A stretch of DNA of 14,346 nt from an uncultured Clostridia bacterium (GTDB lineage: Bacteria; Bacillota; Clostridia; Oscillospirales; Acutalibacteraceae). The stretch lies in contig CAJFUH010000071.1 in assembly GCA_904420155.1 (NCBI GenBank), positions 1 through 14,346 of the forward strand, read 5' to 3'. Of this stretch, positions 13,798-14,346 are shown piece by piece. Each line of letters begins with the position of its first letter. The stretch's first letter is position 1. The notes under the pieces were generated by a model. It searched no databases and was not told the origin of the DNA. It saw only the letters and a program-made list of their open reading frames with translations. The translations under genes were made by a program, and so were the position numbers.

Positions 13798-14346
13798 TCT
13801 TTTGCGATAGAACATAAGATGGTTTCCCTCTTTTAAAACCGCCTGTTCTCTTCTTTTACCTGGAAAACGCAGTAAAAGGCTTTTTATTGTCAATTTTCTG
13901 GTTTTATTGTGCTCGTCCCGCTCTGTTTTTTTGGGGGCTCTTGGCTTTTGGAAACAGCCTGTTATTTGTTTTCCAAGTTTATTTTTATTATCTGGTTTTC
14001 CTCGATTACCCGCTCATGCCGCGGGGGCACGCCTGCGGCGGGCACAACGCGCACGGGGCTGGAATATAGCGATAACGCCCGCGTTTTCGCTGGAAAGTTT
14101 AACCCACCAGCCCAAAAGAAGGAAGCAAGAAAAGGGCCTGGGAATCGCTTGCATGTCCGCTGCGCTTCCAAAACGCGATTCCTGCTCCCTACATTAAGTT
14201 ACTGCAAAAGGGGCCGAACAAGTGCGATACGACAGGGACCTAATCATCCCTTTTGATGGGGCTTGCTGCTTCCATCTTCCCCTTGCGCTCACCCCCGCCC
14301 AAAGTTTTCTTTTGTGAAAACCTTTTCTTTCGTTTCCTTTTTGTTG
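13798..14346. other. Region upstream of polA with no recognisable gene
   Basis: About 550 bp without a supported coding region; the open frames here have no good ribosome binding site or codon pattern. Composition is uneven: 13860-13990 is AT-rich with T runs, 14018-14060 is very GC-rich (GCCGC/GCGGC repeats), and the rest is mixed. A 7-bp inverted repeat CTTTTAC/GTAAAAG (13853-13878) followed by GCTTTTT could be a weak plus-strand terminator. The right end carries GTTTTC/GAAAAC repeats and runs into the window edge. Confidence 0.5.
14141..14182. repeat. Perfect 8-bp inverted repeat, possible structured RNA or remnant
   Basis: GGAATCGC (14141-14148) and GCGATTCC (14175-14182) pair across a 26-nt loop. 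An outer 7-bp pair GGAAGCA (14121-14127) and TGCTTCC (14267-14273) could close a domain of about 150 nt around it. There is no adjacent T run. I cannot assign it to a known RNA family. Confidence 0.35.

Noticed and set aside
14200..14250. The word CGACAGGGA after GGGG, which recalls the 5' end of tmRNA.
   Set aside because: The spacing between GGGG and CGACAGGG is about 4 nt too long, the D-loop-like bases do not fit, and the rest would lie beyond the window edge. It is treated as chance.
1..14346. CRISPR arrays, tRNA or rRNA genes, transposases and phage genes.
   Set aside because: No regularly spaced repeats, no tRNA-like or rRNA sequence, and no protein of these families were seen on either strand.

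Overview
The window reads as a chromosomal stretch from an anaerobic Firmicute of the class Clostridia, probably a moderate-to-high-GC gut lineage. This rests on the protein repertoire, on AGGAGG-type ribosome binding sites with some TTG/GTG starts, and on canonical sigma-A promoters. The families that point this way are a CmpB-type 'putative ABC transporter type IV' membrane protein, a YwlE-type arginine phosphatase, a polA product with a decayed proofreading site, and a clostridial-type cysteine synthase variant. Genus cannot be fixed from the sequence alone. Every confident gene but one lies on the minus strand, so the layout is best read from right to left.

Right part (about 13.8 kb down to 7.7 kb): an extended -10 promoter precedes polA. 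It is followed by a membrane-anchored TPR-like protein, a Nudix hydrolase, a YwlE-type low-molecular-weight phosphatase, rimI and tsaD. Spacing is short and ywlE/rimI overlap by 8 bp, so this looks like one housekeeping operon covering DNA repair synthesis, nucleotide sanitation, phosphoarginine removal, N-terminal acetylation and the t6A tRNA modification. The roughly 550 bp upstream of polA hold no convincing gene.

Middle (7.6 to 5.3 kb): a monocistronic GTP-dependent PEP carboxykinase gene has its own strong promoter and a strong terminator. The next intergenic region is the most interesting non-coding part of the window. On the minus strand it holds two perfect adjacent 11-bp direct repeats, then a promoter with 17-bp spacing, then a potential RNA of about 100 nt with two GC-rich hairpins, each followed by a T run. 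I read this as a regulated small RNA candidate. The only plus-strand gene, a small secreted or membrane-anchored protein of unknown function (4725-5255), ends just beside it at its own terminator.

Left part (4.5 kb down to 0.07 kb): a two-part sugar-kinase/ROK-like (ASKHA) protein with a strong promoter and terminator; a CmpB-like membrane protein with its own promoter; a cysteine-synthase-like PLP enzyme with an altered substrate loop and a TTG start; a rhomboid-fold membrane protein that lacks the catalytic residues and resembles derlins; and a doubtful small basic ORF. I found no mobile element, CRISPR array, rRNA or tRNA. The novelty candidates are the small RNA locus, the derlin-like pseudo-rhomboid and the two-domain ASKHA protein. 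None of them clearly amounts to a new multi-gene system.
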